A DNA stretch of 64,000 nucleotides from Chryseobacterium culicis. GTDB lineage: Bacteria; Bacteroidota; Bacteroidia; Flavobacteriales; Weeksellaceae. The stretch covers positions 124,001-188,000 of the forward strand of contig NZ_FNWQ01000004.1 in the NCBI RefSeq assembly GCF_900108365.1, read 5' to 3'. The position numbers and the translations under genes were made by a program. The notes beneath the pieces were generated by a model. It was not told the origin of the DNA. It did no database searches and saw only the letters and a program-made list of their open reading frames with translations. Below are positions 45,314 to 55,015 of the stretch, one piece after another (position 1 is the first letter of the stretch; each line of letters opens with the position of its first letter).

Positions 45314-46140
45314 TTTATTCTTTCTTCCACGTATTTTGGCACTTTATTAAGATCTTTTTTTTGGGATTTCATTAAAGAAAGGTATGTTTTATAATTTTCT
45401 GCAGCTTTCTCTTTTTTTCCTATGTTCCAGTAACTGTTTGCAATATTAAGATAAGCTCCAACCCGATCTGGATATTTTTGAATGATCTTTTGCAATACAT
45501 TAACCGATACTGCGGGATTTATACTTTCAAGGTTCAAAGCAAAATCATTTATTTTAGTGATGTTTCGGGATGAAATAATAACATAATCTAACCAGCTTTT
45601 GTTTGCAACCCAATCATAATAGCTAAATTTTGTCTTAGAAAAATCAGCCTCCTCTAATTGTATTATAGCATCATCATCTGCTTCCACCGAAAAATAACTT
45701 TCTTTGTATTTATAAAGATTAAAACTATTGTTTGAAAATTTTAATGTAAAATCAATAATAGAATATTTATCCGAAGCAACAGGAGCAATGCAAGTTGTAT
45801 AAGAAAGTAAATTATTTTCAAACTTTAAATTGTCAATATTCATATCGGATTTACCACTGCATTCTTTACATGGAAAAATCATATCATTTTCATAAGTAGA
45901 TAATTCTGTATTATTTTTATTCTTAAAAACAATAATTAGCTTTCTTTGAGTGAGTTCCTCAGGTTCTTTTGCATTTTTTAATGTTAGAACGTATAAATCG
46001 TCACGAATTCCATCATTATTAAAGTCATTATGGAGCTGAGCTATAATTTCATTTGATTTTAATAAAGACTCTACTTTAGACGATTGGGAATGACAACTGA
46101 TCCCCGAAAGCAGAAGTAATAAATAAATTTTATTTATCAT
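45310..46140 (-). CDS. Lipoprotein with C-terminal TPR-like repeat (T6SS island)
   Basis: The 276-aa protein has a lipoprotein signal (MINKIYLLLLLSGISC). Near residue 37 it has FNNDGIRDDLYVL, like FG-GAP/VCBS calcium loops. The C-terminus (VGAYLNIANSYWNIGKKEKA) is a tetratricopeptide repeat. I prefer the ATG at 46140 to upstream alternatives. It is coupled to the next gene downstream. Probably a periplasmic, membrane-anchored immunity or accessory protein. Confidence 0.68.
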   Translation of the reverse strand: MINKIYLLLLLSGISCHSQSSKVESLLKSNEIIAQLHNDFNNDGIRDDLYVLTLKNAKEPEELTQRKLIIVFKNKNNTELSTYENDMIFPCKECSGKSDMNIDNLKFENNLLSYTTCIAPVASDKYSIIDFTLKFSNNSFNLYKYKESYFSVEADDDAIIQLEEADFSKTKFSYYDWVANKSWLDYVIISSRNITKINDFALNLESINPAVSVNVLQKIIQKYPDRVGAYLNIANSYWNIGKKEKAAENYKTYLSLMKSQKKDLNKVPKYVEERIK

Positions 46141-46208
46141 CTTTAAATATTTTAACATTTCTATCAAAAGCATCTCCTTTCTCGCCATTGAATACAAATA
46201 GAATCTTA

Positions 46209-46643
46209 TCAAAATATTACTTTTCCATCATTAACCCATCTATTTTTTTTATTCCATTTCCCTCCACAGTCTGTTTGTAACTCCATTACTACTTTTCTAT
46301 TCAGAACATCGACAATAACACATAAATAATTCTCGTATAATGTTTTGCTGGTTCCGTCTTCCACATATCCCTTAGAAATATAATCCATTACTATAAATCT
46401 TTTATTTGGGGAAATACTTAAAATTTGTCCTCCGGAATAATTTGCATTATCATAACCTTTTATTTTATACTTTTTACCACTTTTCAGAATAAAAGGTTCT
46501 TGGTACATATTAAATTCTTTATTATACTCATTAAACCCTAATTCGCAATCTTTTGCAATAGAAATAAGTGGAAAATCCTTTTTCGTCTGCGAATAGGCTA
46601 TATAATTAATTAGTAATAAAAATATGAGGAGGAATTTTTTCAA
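46209..46643 (-). CDS. Secreted small protein (T6SS island)
   Basis: The 144-aa protein has a signal peptide (MKKFLLIFLLLINYIAYSQ) and two Cys in the mature part (KDCELGF, TDCGGKW) that could form a disulfide. No known family. It sits 77 nt after the 130-aa secreted protein and downstream of the muramidase-type effector, which makes it an immunity candidate. Confidence 0.65.
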   Translation of the reverse strand: MKKFLLIFLLLINYIAYSQTKKDFPLISIAKDCELGFNEYNKEFNMYQEPFILKSGKKYKIKGYDNANYSGGQILSISPNKRFIVMDYISKGYVEDGTSKTLYENYLCVIVDVLNRKVVMELQTDCGGKWNKKNRWVNDGKVIF

Positions 46644-46719
46644 TATTTCGTTTTTAATTCAGTATACTTAAATAAATATATTTTATGTTATAAATAATTA
46701 ATCAAGAACTTGTGGTAGA

Positions 46720-47112
46720 TTAATCTGTCTTTTGTTCAAATTCCTTAAGAATCTTGAAATAATATTTATCTTTATTTCTTTTAAAATAAAGTCTATCTCC
46801 AACAATATTATTTCCTAGAAAAGTTCTCTTGATAATTAAAAAATTCTTTTTACAACAATCAGCGGTAACTTCTATCGGGGCATTGTTCCAATAATTAACT
46901 GTTTTTATATTTAAATTTTTACCCAACCATTTATTATCTTTCTTGTCGATTGATAAATAGACACTATCTTCTCGTACTTGCTGATGAATTATAATATTGG
47001 TATTTAAAGCTTTATTCCAAATTTTTATTTCTTGAGCATTAGTAAAAATTCCAATTAATATAAAAATTAATAAATGGATAGTTTTATTTCTTTTTATTGA
47101 TACAATTTTCAT
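46720..47112 (-). CDS. Secreted small protein, likely muramidase immunity candidate
   Basis: The 130-aa protein has a signal peptide (IHLLIFILIGIFTNA) and a small basic core with a CC pair (VTADCCKKNF). It starts inside the 3' end of the PAAR/GH19 effector gene (29-nt overlap), the tightest coupling to that effector in the island. Periplasmic location matches the place where a cell-wall hydrolase would act. No family recognised. Confidence 0.68.
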   Translation of the reverse strand: MKIVSIKRNKTIHLLIFILIGIFTNAQEIKIWNKALNTNIIIHQQVREDSVYLSIDKKDNKWLGKNLNIKTVNYWNNAPIEVTADCCKKNFLIIKRTFLGNNIVGDRLYFKRNKDKYYFKILKEFEQKTD

Positions 47113-48397
47113 ATTTCATAATTTTTTTAAGATCAGCAACATATTTAATTCTCTCTTCCAAACCGTTAGGATGTTTTACCTTACCATTAATACCTTGTGA
47201 TACATAAAGTGTATTATCCTGATCTGCAGCTACATTCATATTTACTCCAATCGCATTAACTTTATCATCATTTTTCCAATACCAACCAGCTGAATCAAAT
47301 GCATATTCAACATTTGTTGCTAGTAATTGGGCAAACGGGATTAATTTGTCTTTATAAAACTTTTTATCCTTTAAATCTTCTTTTGTTTTAAACACTTTAT
47401 TATAATATTTTATATAATTATAATCGTGGGTAATTTGCATAAAACCTCTTCCTTGAAAATTGTAACCACCACTGTAATTTGATGGTGTATTTTTTTCTGT
47501 CCGCCCTTCAAATGTAGCACGGAATCTGTGAGATTCGTGATGAGCTTGTGCTATAAAATGAATTTTTCTAATACAAGTATTGATATCATAATTCTTAAGT
47601 GCTTTATTAATAGCATCTGTCACTTTATCGTAACTTGAATCCTCTACAGATAAATGTTCAGTTCGCTTGATATCAGATTGATTTGCAAATAATAAATCTT
47701 TAGTATGGGGCATATCATATACAGTTAAAGCAACCTTTTTGGAAACTTTTTTCTTCACGCCATTCACAACTTCAATAGTTTTTTGTGTTGTATATCCTGT
47801 AATTTCACCTTTTCTTAATGCAATTACAATTTCTTTTATTTCATCAGGTGTGAAATCTCTATTACAAAAACATTTTTTATCATTCTTCTCTTCCGGCACC
47901 GGCGCTCCCTTCGGATCAATTTTTTCCGGCACATTTACCTGTCCGGAGGTTACAAATTCTATTTTTCCTGACTCTGGTGGTATATTCCCCGGCATTTTTC
48001 CTGTTCCCGGTAAAGTAGATTTTTTAAGCAGCACAAAGTTTTCCTGTACTTTTGCAGTTCCAAAATCCTGCCAATCTGTGAGGGAAATCATCTGAAAACC
48101 ATCATCAAAGATAAAATTAGGAATTTGTTTTTCTACGATAGTTCCTGTAAGTTTATCTTGTGTGGTCGGAACATTATTCAACACTTTAAATGTTCCCAAA
48201 TGGGCATTGAATTTTATTTTGGCTCCGTCTATGGCCAATAATAAACCTTCCTCTGTTTTATCTTTCTCCTCATTTTCGGCACGTTTATCATCCATCTTCT
48301 TCTTATTGTCAGCCTTCATTTTGTCATCATCCTGTGCTGTATTCTGAGTCTGTGTTTCCGGAGTATTTCCTTCTCCATCGTTCTTTAACCGATCCAT
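47084..48397 (-). CDS. T6SS effector: PAAR-like (DUF4280) domain with GH19-type hydrolase
   Basis: The 437-aa protein has a charged N-terminal tail, a PAAR-like domain of DUF4280 type (about 55-165: LLAIDGAKIKFNAHLG to KIEFVTSGQV) and a C-terminal lysozyme-like glycoside hydrolase (about 265-430). Catalytic features are IAQAHHESHRFRATFEG (Glu) and GRGFMQITHDYNYIKYYNKV. The combination is a secreted spike-tip effector that cuts peptidoglycan. Its N-terminus overlaps the upstream gene by 13 nt. The 130-aa secreted protein begins within its 3' end. Confidence 0.82.
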   Translation of the reverse strand: MDRLKNDGEGNTPETQTQNTAQDDDKMKADNKKKMDDKRAENEEKDKTEEGLLLAIDGAKIKFNAHLGTFKVLNNVPTTQDKLTGTIVEKQIPNFIFDDGFQMISLTDWQDFGTAKVQENFVLLKKSTLPGTGKMPGNIPPESGKIEFVTSGQVNVPEKIDPKGAPVPEEKNDKKCFCNRDFTPDEIKEIVIALRKGEITGYTTQKTIEVVNGVKKKVSKKVALTVYDMPHTKDLLFANQSDIKRTEHLSVEDSSYDKVTDAINKALKNYDINTCIRKIHFIAQAHHESHRFRATFEGRTEKNTPSNYSGGYNFQGRGFMQITHDYNYIKYYNKVFKTKEDLKDKKFYKDKLIPFAQLLATNVEYAFDSAGWYWKNDDKVNAIGVNMNVAADQDNTLYVSQGINGKVKHPNGLEERIKYVADLKKIMKYENCINKKK

Positions 48398-49086
48398 AAT
48401 AATGAATGTTTTAAGTGAGAATTCTGTTTTTTAATGGCGACAAAACCTTCTTCATACGTGTTTCCTTTGCAGATAAATATTCCTCTGAAATCATCAGTTC
48501 CTGTGTGTTCCAGGTTTTGGGCAGAGATTTTCAAAATCATTTTATCACCTTTTTTTTCGGGAATCATGATTTCTGTAAATCCTTCCGGAGAAATTCTTTT
48601 TCTTTTGCTATCGAATGACTCCAGCAGACCGTTGAAAAGCAGCCCAAACATGTTATACCCTGACAAAAAATCAATCAGTTTTGTTTCATTCTCCAACAGG
48701 CTGCTGATCTGGCTGAAATAGTTATCTATAGCATCCCCTTTATGGGTTTCCGATAATTCAGACTGAATTTTACTCCATCTTAAGCGCAGAAAAAGCAGAT
48801 TATCTACGGCAGTTATATTCCCTTCGTTATCTGCTCTGCATTCCAGTTCATCAAACAGATAACTGAGTTTTCTAATCAATTTTCCCATAGCGTTATCGTT
48901 ATCCGAAAAATCGAACTCCACCACCAGAATCTGAAATTGATGTTCATCCTTAGTTTTTCCGAGATAATATACTTCAACCTCCCGTGCATAGCTTTTTGTA
49001 ATGGCATAAACCGGGTTTCTTTGCTCTGTAACAATGGTTTCAAGCCTATATGTTTTCCGGTGAAGATTTTCCAGTAACGTCAACAT
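48385..49086 (-). CDS. Unknown protein between two T6SS effectors
   Basis: The 233-aa protein lacks a signal peptide and known domains. It has LEYLFDEL-like and GYNMFGLLFNGLLESFDSK helices and a later beta-rich part. It starts 4 nt after the DUF2235 gene's stop and overlaps the PAAR/GH19 gene, so the three genes are one unit. It may be an effector adaptor or chaperone; this is inference from position. Confidence 0.68.
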   Translation of the reverse strand: MLTLLENLHRKTYRLETIVTEQRNPVYAITKSYAREVEVYYLGKTKDEHQFQILVVEFDFSDNDNAMGKLIRKLSYLFDELECRADNEGNITAVDNLLFLRLRWSKIQSELSETHKGDAIDNYFSQISSLLENETKLIDFLSGYNMFGLLFNGLLESFDSKRKRISPEGFTEIMIPEKKGDKMILKISAQNLEHTGTDDFRGIFICKGNTYEEGFVAIKKQNSHLKHSLLWIG

Positions 49087-49090
49087 TATT

Positions 49091-50914
49091 CTAAGGATAT
49101 ATTACTCTTTCATAATTACTATTGGGATCCATTCCCATCCAGTCTCTGTTTGCTGACCAGTGAAGATACTTATTACGCATAATTCTCAATAATGTCTGAG
49201 GATGATAGGCGGTAACCACAACTTCCTGCAGCGTCTTTGTTTTAATGATATTGCCATCTTTGTCAACTACTTCGTCAGGTATCGGCTCTTGTACCGGCTC
49301 AGGATTTTCTAATCTTTCTCTTGCTCTTTCCTCTTTTTCTTTTTTAACTTCTTCATCTGTTTTAAAATTCCATTTCTCCCCGTCCTCAAAGACATAATGG
49401 TGCAAAAGGTCCTTTGCTGAAGGCAGATACTTATCGTGTTCTATGGAATAGCTTGTTTCTGTTTTTATGATCAATTGATTATCATAATACCCCTTCCCAT
49501 GTTCTTCCATAAAATGAAGCGGAATATAGCTGTATTCTTTTCTAAGGAAACGAATTCCCGTAATCTTACGGTATACGGCCCCCATTGTTAGAACATTCAG
49601 AAAGCTGTTATTAATTGTTATCTGATCATCATCAAACCAGTGTTCATCAATCAATTGCTGTCTGCGCTTGTTTAAGAACCACACCGGTTTATGATTAGAT
49701 GTTTCAATCTCATCTACAGTTTCTTTTCCATTTTCATAGGCTCCGCCAATATCACAATGAACACCTGGGAATTCTTTTTCTACACTGCCCGGAAACCTGG
49801 TTAATGAGAAGTTTTCCCGATGTTCATTTCCTGCTGTAAAATGAACTGCTTTGAAATATGACCCGGGATTCAGCAGCTGTAACTGTTCTACATCATCTCC
49901 GAAATTATAACTGGATCCTAATGTAGAATGCTTCATCCCTTCCCAGCCTACACGTTTCAATGTTCCCATATCACCATATTCTTCATAAGATGATACGGTG
50001 TCATATACTCCGATAAAGCGAACATCGAGTTCCAGGTCTTCTAATTCTTCTTTGGTAAGCACATCTTTACTTAAAAGATAATATCCCAGAAAACCAAATT
50101 TCGGAAGCTTTCCATCCACAAGGTAATTAGGATCTACCTCCGTTTTATCTTTATCTATCCAGATATCTCCATATTCCGGAACTGTAATGGGTCCTTCAGG
50201 AGAATCCATTTGGGTATAGCCTGTTATTTTTCTGGATTTTTTTATTTCCACATCAACGGGTCTTTTCTTCCCATTGATTTCGTAGGCAAAATTTCTTGCG
50301 GCGGCGGCTCCACGGCTGAACCCGAAAGTATCAATGGTGATTTTAGTTAATGCTTTTTTCTTCATTAATTTCTTTTTTAAGCCATCAATCCTATCAGCAA
50401 CCATTTCACATCCCTTTCTTACTTTTCCCCGCACTCCTGTTTTACCTGAACCATATTGAAACCCATCATCCACATCTCTGGTATTATCCAATGTACCAAT
50501 CCCTTCTACATAAACTCCGTACGTTACCTGTTTACAGCATTTATACATCCTTGCCACATTGGTATAATCGTTACTAAAACTGTTATCTACCCCTTGTTTG
50601 TCCAGCCATTCCCTATGGCTGGCTTTGAGATATCTTTCATACTCAGAATCATTATCTGTTATATTTTTATTTTTAAGCTGTTTATATTCCTTTTCCTGTA
50701 ATGCTCTTGTATCTTCAATTGCTTTTTCTTTTTTCGATATTTCTTCATCATTGTCTGTGCTCTCCATTTTATTTTTTCCATCTCTGTACTTTAATCTTAA
50801 TTCAGTATTTTTTAGATTATTCAAAGTACCATCAAAGAACACTCCTATTTCCAAATGCAATTCATCTACAGGAGGTTTAGCATTGCCTGTGTTGTATACT
50901 AATGTTTTTCCCAT
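49091..50914 (-). CDS. DUF2235 (Tle1-like) phospholipase effector
   Basis: The 607-aa protein matches the T6SS DUF2235 hydrolases. GVFFDGTLNNLKNTELR lies near the N-terminus. The nucleophile elbow TFGFSRGAAAARNFAYEI (Ser in GxSxG) is near residue 206. VHCDIGGAYENG and a late His complete the triad. Such effectors attack membrane phospholipids in target cells. No signal peptide. The neighbours are VgrG upstream and a DUF2931 lipoprotein. Confidence 0.86.
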   Translation of the reverse strand: MGKTLVYNTGNAKPPVDELHLEIGVFFDGTLNNLKNTELRLKYRDGKNKMESTDNDEEISKKEKAIEDTRALQEKEYKQLKNKNITDNDSEYERYLKASHREWLDKQGVDNSFSNDYTNVARMYKCCKQVTYGVYVEGIGTLDNTRDVDDGFQYGSGKTGVRGKVRKGCEMVADRIDGLKKKLMKKKALTKITIDTFGFSRGAAAARNFAYEINGKKRPVDVEIKKSRKITGYTQMDSPEGPITVPEYGDIWIDKDKTEVDPNYLVDGKLPKFGFLGYYLLSKDVLTKEELEDLELDVRFIGVYDTVSSYEEYGDMGTLKRVGWEGMKHSTLGSSYNFGDDVEQLQLLNPGSYFKAVHFTAGNEHRENFSLTRFPGSVEKEFPGVHCDIGGAYENGKETVDEIETSNHKPVWFLNKRRQQLIDEHWFDDDQITINNSFLNVLTMGAVYRKITGIRFLRKEYSYIPLHFMEEHGKGYYDNQLIIKTETSYSIEHDKYLPSAKDLLHHYVFEDGEKWNFKTDEEVKKEKEERARERLENPEPVQEPIPDEVVDKDGNIIKTKTLQEVVVTAYHPQTLLRIMRNKYLHWSANRDWMGMDPNSNYERVIYP

Positions 50915-50936
50915 AACTAATCATTTTTATAATCAA

Positions 50937-52043
50937 TTAGTATTTATACTTAACTTTAGATTTGAACATTTCTAAATTATCAGTTTTAATAAAAGCTTCT
51001 TTTCCATTTTCTCCCTTCAATAAAACAGTAAAGAAGCTATATGCCTCATTCACTTTAATAAAAATAGCTGCCTTAGTTGATTTAGGATCATTACCAAAGA
51101 CCTTAGTAAAAGCGTCAAAAGCAGACTTTTCATCAAGATCACATCCTGCTTCATATTTGATTTGATCTGCCCCCACCAAAGAAAATGAAATAGTAGCTGG
51201 TATTGCTCTCCATTCACTCTCAGTTAAAGGATTTTTTTCTGCTCCCAGCTGTTCCCATTCGCCATTAACAGTTGATATTCCAACATCTGTCAACGGATTG
51301 AGCTTTGCATTTTCCGGTAACTCAAAAACCGGTTTCCAGCTATATCGTATTCTGTAGGTATCCCACAATCCAAATGGAATAGCTTTTCCTTTATTTTTTT
51401 CTTTTATTTCAGTGGGGATAACCTTACCGTTATTTAAAACCTCATCAAGATAATCTTTCCGCCAAAACCGGTTTTCATGGCTATCAAGCTTAGCAATTTC
51501 TGATTCAGGAATTGTTACCTTTTTTCCCTGATACCTGCCTACTTCTTTCTGAACTCCAACACCAGCGACCCAAACTACTACCACTCCTCCCGGAGCCATT
51601 CCCACACCAATATCTTTATAATTTAAATGTTTAACATTACCACTTCCACTGGTTGCTTTTACCTGATAGCCCTTGCTGAAATATTCTTTAATTTTAGCGG
51701 TATCAATGTCGGTATCAATCATATAAAACTGGTTTTCCATATATGACATCCAGACAAAATCCAATCGGGCCGGAAGACTCTTAAAACCATTTCCCATACC
51801 ATGATTGATCAAGCCCCAAGAACCATCCCCAGGTACAATTCCAAAACTCAACCCTACCCATTCTCCTCCTTCACATTCTATTCCCCCTTTGTATACTTCC
51901 ATAGGATATCCTAAAGCTGCAGAAGTTCCTTCTGTCCATTCATATTTTGTCATAGTTTTAGTTTTTGGGTCTTCTTTTTTTTCCTGACACGAGATCTGGA
52001 TAAAAAATAAAAAGCTTAACAGGTATTTTATTATTCTATTCAT
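50937..52043 (-). CDS. DUF2931 family lipoprotein (immunity candidate)
   Basis: The 368-aa lipoprotein has MNRIIKYLLSFLFFIQISC as its signal. DUF2931 features are repeated beta strands such as KYEWTEGTSAALGYPMEVY and LDFVWMSYMENQFYM. Such lipoproteins accompany Tle1-like effectors and could protect the periplasm. It lies upstream of the DUF2235 gene with a 22-nt gap. An ATG 9 nt upstream (52052) is an alternative start. Confidence 0.83.
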   Translation of the reverse strand: MNRIIKYLLSFLFFIQISCQEKKEDPKTKTMTKYEWTEGTSAALGYPMEVYKGGIECEGGEWVGLSFGIVPGDGSWGLINHGMGNGFKSLPARLDFVWMSYMENQFYMIDTDIDTAKIKEYFSKGYQVKATSGSGNVKHLNYKDIGVGMAPGGVVVVWVAGVGVQKEVGRYQGKKVTIPESEIAKLDSHENRFWRKDYLDEVLNNGKVIPTEIKEKNKGKAIPFGLWDTYRIRYSWKPVFELPENAKLNPLTDVGISTVNGEWEQLGAEKNPLTESEWRAIPATISFSLVGADQIKYEAGCDLDEKSAFDAFTKVFGNDPKSTKAAIFIKVNEAYSFFTVLLKGENGKEAFIKTDNLEMFKSKVKYKY

Positions 52044-52087
52044 TATAAACATCTTGCAATCTTAAAAATTGTTTGTGACAATTATTC

Positions 52088-52384
52088 TTATGCCATCAAA
52101 GGAAGAATAATTATTAAAATTAATGATATCACGATAAAGCATATGCCAAAAGAATAAAAACAGTACAAAACAAAATCTCTTATTTCATTTTTCTTTTTGA
52201 TGGAAGTCAGGAAAAATGGCAGTGCAAACAGCACCGGAAAAAAAGCCAGAATCAGCCACATGGCAACCCATGCATAATCTCCACTTCGAAACTGTGTCAT
52301 ATCTATGAAACTTAATTCAATAATGACAAGTAACACTACTGCCAGCAAAGATGAAAAGAAAGAGATTAACGATTTTTTTAACAT
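52088..52384 (-). CDS. Small three-helix membrane protein
   Basis: The 98-aa protein has three hydrophobic helices (about 5-27, 38-60, 70-95) with short charged loops. It follows vgrG by 1 nt on the minus strand and precedes the DUF2931 gene. Its function is unknown; a toxin-immunity membrane protein is possible. Confidence 0.65.
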   Translation of the reverse strand: MLKKSLISFFSSLLAVVLLVIIELSFIDMTQFRSGDYAWVAMWLILAFFPVLFALPFFLTSIKKKNEIRDFVLYCFYSFGICFIVISLILIIILPLMA

Positions 52385-52385
52385 A

Positions 52386-54245
52386 TTATCCTTTATTCAC
52401 TTTAGCATCTATTTTACCTAACATCTTGGCTACGCCTGAACTCTGCAGTAAAATATCTCCGTTTTTTGCTTTATGAGTAGTGGTTGAAGTAGTTTCTTTA
52501 AGATCGCCTGTTACATTAATCGTTTTATTTTCATTGACCGTCTGCTTATAATTTTTTGAGGTAAATTGATGATCATTGATGATACTAACGGCATTATCAT
52601 TTCCTACACTGGTCTTCATATCTTTTCCTACGTTGATTGCCAGGTCTTCTCCTACATTAAAGGTCATATTTTTAGGAGCTGTTACAATGATATTTCCTTT
52701 ACCATCCATCAAATAGTTATTCCCGCTTGGGTCTATGATATTTACGCTTCCTTCAGCATCATTCATTAAAATCCGGATTCCGCTTCTGGTCTGTATTGAT
52801 TTTAAATGATTATTAACCCCGCCTCCAAGCGCTGTTCCTCCATGAAACATTCCTCCCATGACAAAAGGACGGTCCGGATGATTGTGAACAAAGCCTACCA
52901 TCACCTGATCTCCAACTTCCGGTATGGCTACGTATCCTCTGTTTTGCGTAATCTGGTCTGTTCCTCCGGCATCGGGAGACATCATTCTGATAAAATTGGT
53001 GGTGTCATGCAGCTGCCAATCAAATCTGACTGTAACTCTTCCCTGACCCAAAGGGTCTGTATTGGAGATTACGGTGGCAATCTGCGGCTGCGCAATAGGC
53101 ATGATAAACTCCGGTGTCGGAATATAGCCTGTATCTGAGGCAATGGCTTCGAATCTTCCCTTGTAGCGTCCGAGTGTATCTACTTCGTGAATAACTTCTG
53201 TCATCATCAGTTTGGTGAAATAGGCTGTTTTACTGGTATCAGTCTTCCTCATATTGATATCGGCTACACATCCCGGATAGAGAAACGGAATAGTGGTTCC
53301 TCCGGAAACGGTAAAAACCTCCACAGCTTTGCTTCCGGCCGTACTCGTTTGTGAAATAACAACGTCCATATCGGTTGCAGCTTTTATAGGAGCTACCTGC
53401 AGGGATGGTGTTTTGAATATTCCTTCATTATTTTTATAGGCTGTCTGAGCCAGATTGCCCACGTGTTTTATAGGGGTTTCTCCGGAAATAAGTTTAGCAT
53501 TGGAACTGCTGTTATAGCCATAAAAATTAGGTCTGATATGAACTGCTTTTAATTCCACATTCACGTCAGAAACATTGCTTCCGTAGATTAATTCAAGCGA
53601 TTTGTTCTGAGGAGGCATATTTCCGAAATGCAGTACTTCGCCATCATAATAAAACTGTTCACCGTAGGCTTCTGCCATTCTGCACAGATAATTGTAATGG
53701 GTTTCATTGTACTGGGCACTGTAAAGAATCTGTGAGGAGGCCTTTGCATTGACTTTCACATCAAATTTACTGCTTTCTATGCCCTGTCTGATGACTTCTT
53801 CAGCAATGATTCCCATATTCACAGGTTTATCTCCTCCAAAACTCTGGATGTGCGGAGCGCCGTCCAGCAAAATAGTCGGACTGTAACCTTTCAATACAAT
53901 ATTTCCTAAACTATGGTGTTCCTGGCTGAACCCTACTTTTGTAATTACGCCTACAAAAGTTCTTTCCGGGCTGCCTTCAACATCTTTGTATTTAAAAACG
54001 ACTGTTAATCGTTTTCCTAAAAATTGCTGGGCTTCTTCCAGATCATGGTTCTGCACTCCGTCTAATGTATCGTGGGCTAATGTCAGTTCAAAATAGTGGT
54101 GTTTTTTTACGCTTTGATGTAAGCGGAAATGCTTGAAGTGCTTAATCATTTTGCCTTCAATCACGATATCCAGTTTTACCACACGGTTGATTCCAGGAAT
54201 ATGATTCTCTGAAATCTTTTCGGAATTCGAGATATTTTTATTCAT
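52386..54245 (-). CDS. vgrG: T6SS tip protein VgrG
   Basis: The 619-aa protein has a gp27-like N-terminus (KHFKHFRLHQSVKKHHYFEL and the GEQFYYDGEVLHFG turn). The gp5-like OB-fold follows (VISNTDPLGQGRVTVRFDWQ, GFVHNHPDRPFVMGGMFHGG), then a C-terminal beta-helix with repeating KTSVGNDNAVSII-like turns. It forms the spike trimer of the Bacteroidetes T6SS and carries the PAAR-like effector. No C-terminal catalytic domain follows. It heads the effector operon. Confidence 0.93.
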   Translation of the reverse strand: MNKNISNSEKISENHIPGINRVVKLDIVIEGKMIKHFKHFRLHQSVKKHHYFELTLAHDTLDGVQNHDLEEAQQFLGKRLTVVFKYKDVEGSPERTFVGVITKVGFSQEHHSLGNIVLKGYSPTILLDGAPHIQSFGGDKPVNMGIIAEEVIRQGIESSKFDVKVNAKASSQILYSAQYNETHYNYLCRMAEAYGEQFYYDGEVLHFGNMPPQNKSLELIYGSNVSDVNVELKAVHIRPNFYGYNSSSNAKLISGETPIKHVGNLAQTAYKNNEGIFKTPSLQVAPIKAATDMDVVISQTSTAGSKAVEVFTVSGGTTIPFLYPGCVADINMRKTDTSKTAYFTKLMMTEVIHEVDTLGRYKGRFEAIASDTGYIPTPEFIMPIAQPQIATVISNTDPLGQGRVTVRFDWQLHDTTNFIRMMSPDAGGTDQITQNRGYVAIPEVGDQVMVGFVHNHPDRPFVMGGMFHGGTALGGGVNNHLKSIQTRSGIRILMNDAEGSVNIIDPSGNNYLMDGKGNIIVTAPKNMTFNVGEDLAINVGKDMKTSVGNDNAVSIINDHQFTSKNYKQTVNENKTINVTGDLKETTSTTTHKAKNGDILLQSSGVAKMLGKIDAKVNKG

Positions 54246-54410
54246 ATTATGTAGATTGTTTGGTGAGCTTTTTATTTTTGAAGAAACTAAAATAATCGGC
54301 TTTTATAAAGTTATTAATTTTTCATAATATAAAGTTCACATTATCAGCTTAATTTTCTAAATCTTAGTGAAAAAATGATCCTTTTCAAGATGAAAAGATT
54401 ACTGACAAAA

Positions 54411-54458
54411 AAACAGAACAGGATCCCTGATAACGGATCTACTATTCTGTTTTTTATG
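54411..54458. terminator. Terminator region between tssD and vgrG
   Basis: AACAGAAC near 54414 and TTCTGTTTTTT near 54450 form the base of a long interrupted hairpin, with T runs on both strands. It ends transcription from tssD. Confidence 0.6.
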
Positions 54459-54477
54459 TTTTTAATAATAAAGGATT

Positions 54478-54891
54478 TTATCCCTGAGATCCAGGCCAGG
54501 CTCCGTCATAAGAAGAATTACCAAGCTCTATCTGCTCTGCACTTATTACAAAACTGATATACATACTGTTGTCATCTACTGCATCAAAATCTACTTCGTG
54601 CTGGATGACATAACCGTTTGACCATTTCAACGTTGTCAAAGTTCCTTCTTCGTGAGATTTATTGAAGGTTACCTCTCCTACGGTAGGTTTGTATTTTCCG
54701 TTTAACAAGCTTTCAAGGATGTCTGACTTTTCAGTAGCTTCTACCGTAATTTTGATCAATGCATTGGAAGGATCTGATGCTACACGCCCTGAAACGTCTG
54801 TAGCTCTTGATACGCTGTAATTCAGTTTTAACAGCTTCTGTCCTTCACCGTTATTGAATTTTAAGATTCCTCTTGAGTTTCTTTCTGCCAT
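54478..54891 (-). CDS. tssD: T6SS tube protein TssD (Hcp), Bacteroidetes type
   Basis: The 137-aa protein matches the Hcp-like tube protein of Bacteroidetes T6SS: SRGILKFNNGEGQKLLKLNY, VEATEKSDILESLLNGKYKP and NGYVIQHEVDFDAVDDNSMY. It forms hexameric rings stacked into the inner tube. It lies upstream of vgrG on the same strand but is separated by a terminator, so it is transcribed as its own unit. Core sheath and membrane genes are not in the window. Confidence 0.9.
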   Translation of the reverse strand: MAERNSRGILKFNNGEGQKLLKLNYSVSRATDVSGRVASDPSNALIKITVEATEKSDILESLLNGKYKPTVGEVTFNKSHEEGTLTTLKWSNGYVIQHEVDFDAVDDNSMYISFVISAEQIELGNSSYDGAWPGSQG

Positions 54892-55015
54892 GATGGTAAA
54901 TTTTAATCGTTAATATTTTATGATCTGATGTTTGTTATATCACCAAATTTAGAAGTATTGACCTTAACAAAATAAAAATTACCTATAAATCTGAAAAAGT
55001 GTAGTACTTTTACGA

